DNA of 64,000 nt from Osedax frankpressi (lineage: Eukaryota > Annelida > Polychaeta > Sabellida > Siboglinidae), in the NCBI GenBank assembly GCA_964035775.1, contig OZ038313.1, positions 2,542,001 to 2,606,000 on the forward strand, given 5' to 3'. The notes beneath the pieces were generated by a model. That model was not told where the DNA came from and did no database searches. It worked only from the letters and a program-made list of their open reading frames with translations. Position numbers and translations under genes: made by a program. Below are positions 63,953 through 64,000 of the stretch, one piece after another (the stretch's first letter is position 1; every line of letters begins with the position of its first letter).

Positions 63953-64000
63953 CTGTAAATAATGCGAGATTTCCATCACACCAGCAAAGTTATCTTTATT
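63953..64000 (-). CDS. Kelch-like gene 2, exon 2 (partial, runs off the window)
   Basis: The last 16 codons of the BTB exon, NKDNFAGVMEISHYLQ, identical to gene 1, ending at the same donor TTACAG|GTTTAA. Intron 2 is 63634-63952. The rest of the BTB domain and exon 1 lie beyond the window. Confidence 0.88.

Overview
The window looks like nuclear DNA of an AT-rich invertebrate animal. It has spliced genes with GT-AG introns, BTB-BACK-Kelch genes, an EGF plus multi-pass membrane gene of the TMEM8 type, a PHD-finger LINE, a piggyBac-type element, and several kilobases of satellite. The species cannot be fixed from the sequence. A hemipteran-like arthropod is possible, but that is a guess.

Layout. 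1-6152 is a 62-67 bp satellite. 6153-6867 is an (AC/ATAC) microsatellite, into which a LINE of about 4.2 kb is inserted (6868-11112); the microsatellite resumes to 11552. 12992-16042 holds four exons of a TMEM8-like gene on the + strand, with a minisatellite in one intron. 16.6-18.4 kb holds transposon fragments and a gene relic. 19737-20735 holds two relics of kelch-gene 3' ends. 20938-29011 is the second satellite array. 29503-34910 is a three-exon kelch-like gene on the - strand. 34.9-40.0 kb is mostly non-duplicated sequence with a FLYWCH zinc finger, a TTAA-flanked piggyBac-like element and weak coding fragments. From 40021 the block that began at about 8184 repeats to the window end: LINE, TMEM8-like gene (now with its EGF exon at 44330-44448), relics, third satellite array (54319-61839) and a second kelch-like gene (62320 to beyond 64000). 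The period of this tandem duplication is about 32 kb.

How the parts fit. The TMEM8-like exons join with matching phases in both copies. By remembered family alignment they appear to lack residues of the CREST hydrolase site. The two kelch genes look like substrate adaptors of cullin-3 ubiquitin ligases. Their BACK halves are nearly identical, while the propeller halves differ at repeated positions of the blades, which suggests diversification of the binding face. Each complete kelch gene and one kelch-end relic has satellite-type sequence beyond its 3' end, so satellite and gene seem to have spread as one module. An uncharacterised protein family with a W-F-x-I-K motif is present as two diverged fragments, one inside kelch intron 1.

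All domain and family calls rest on reading the sequence and on memory of the families. No search was run.
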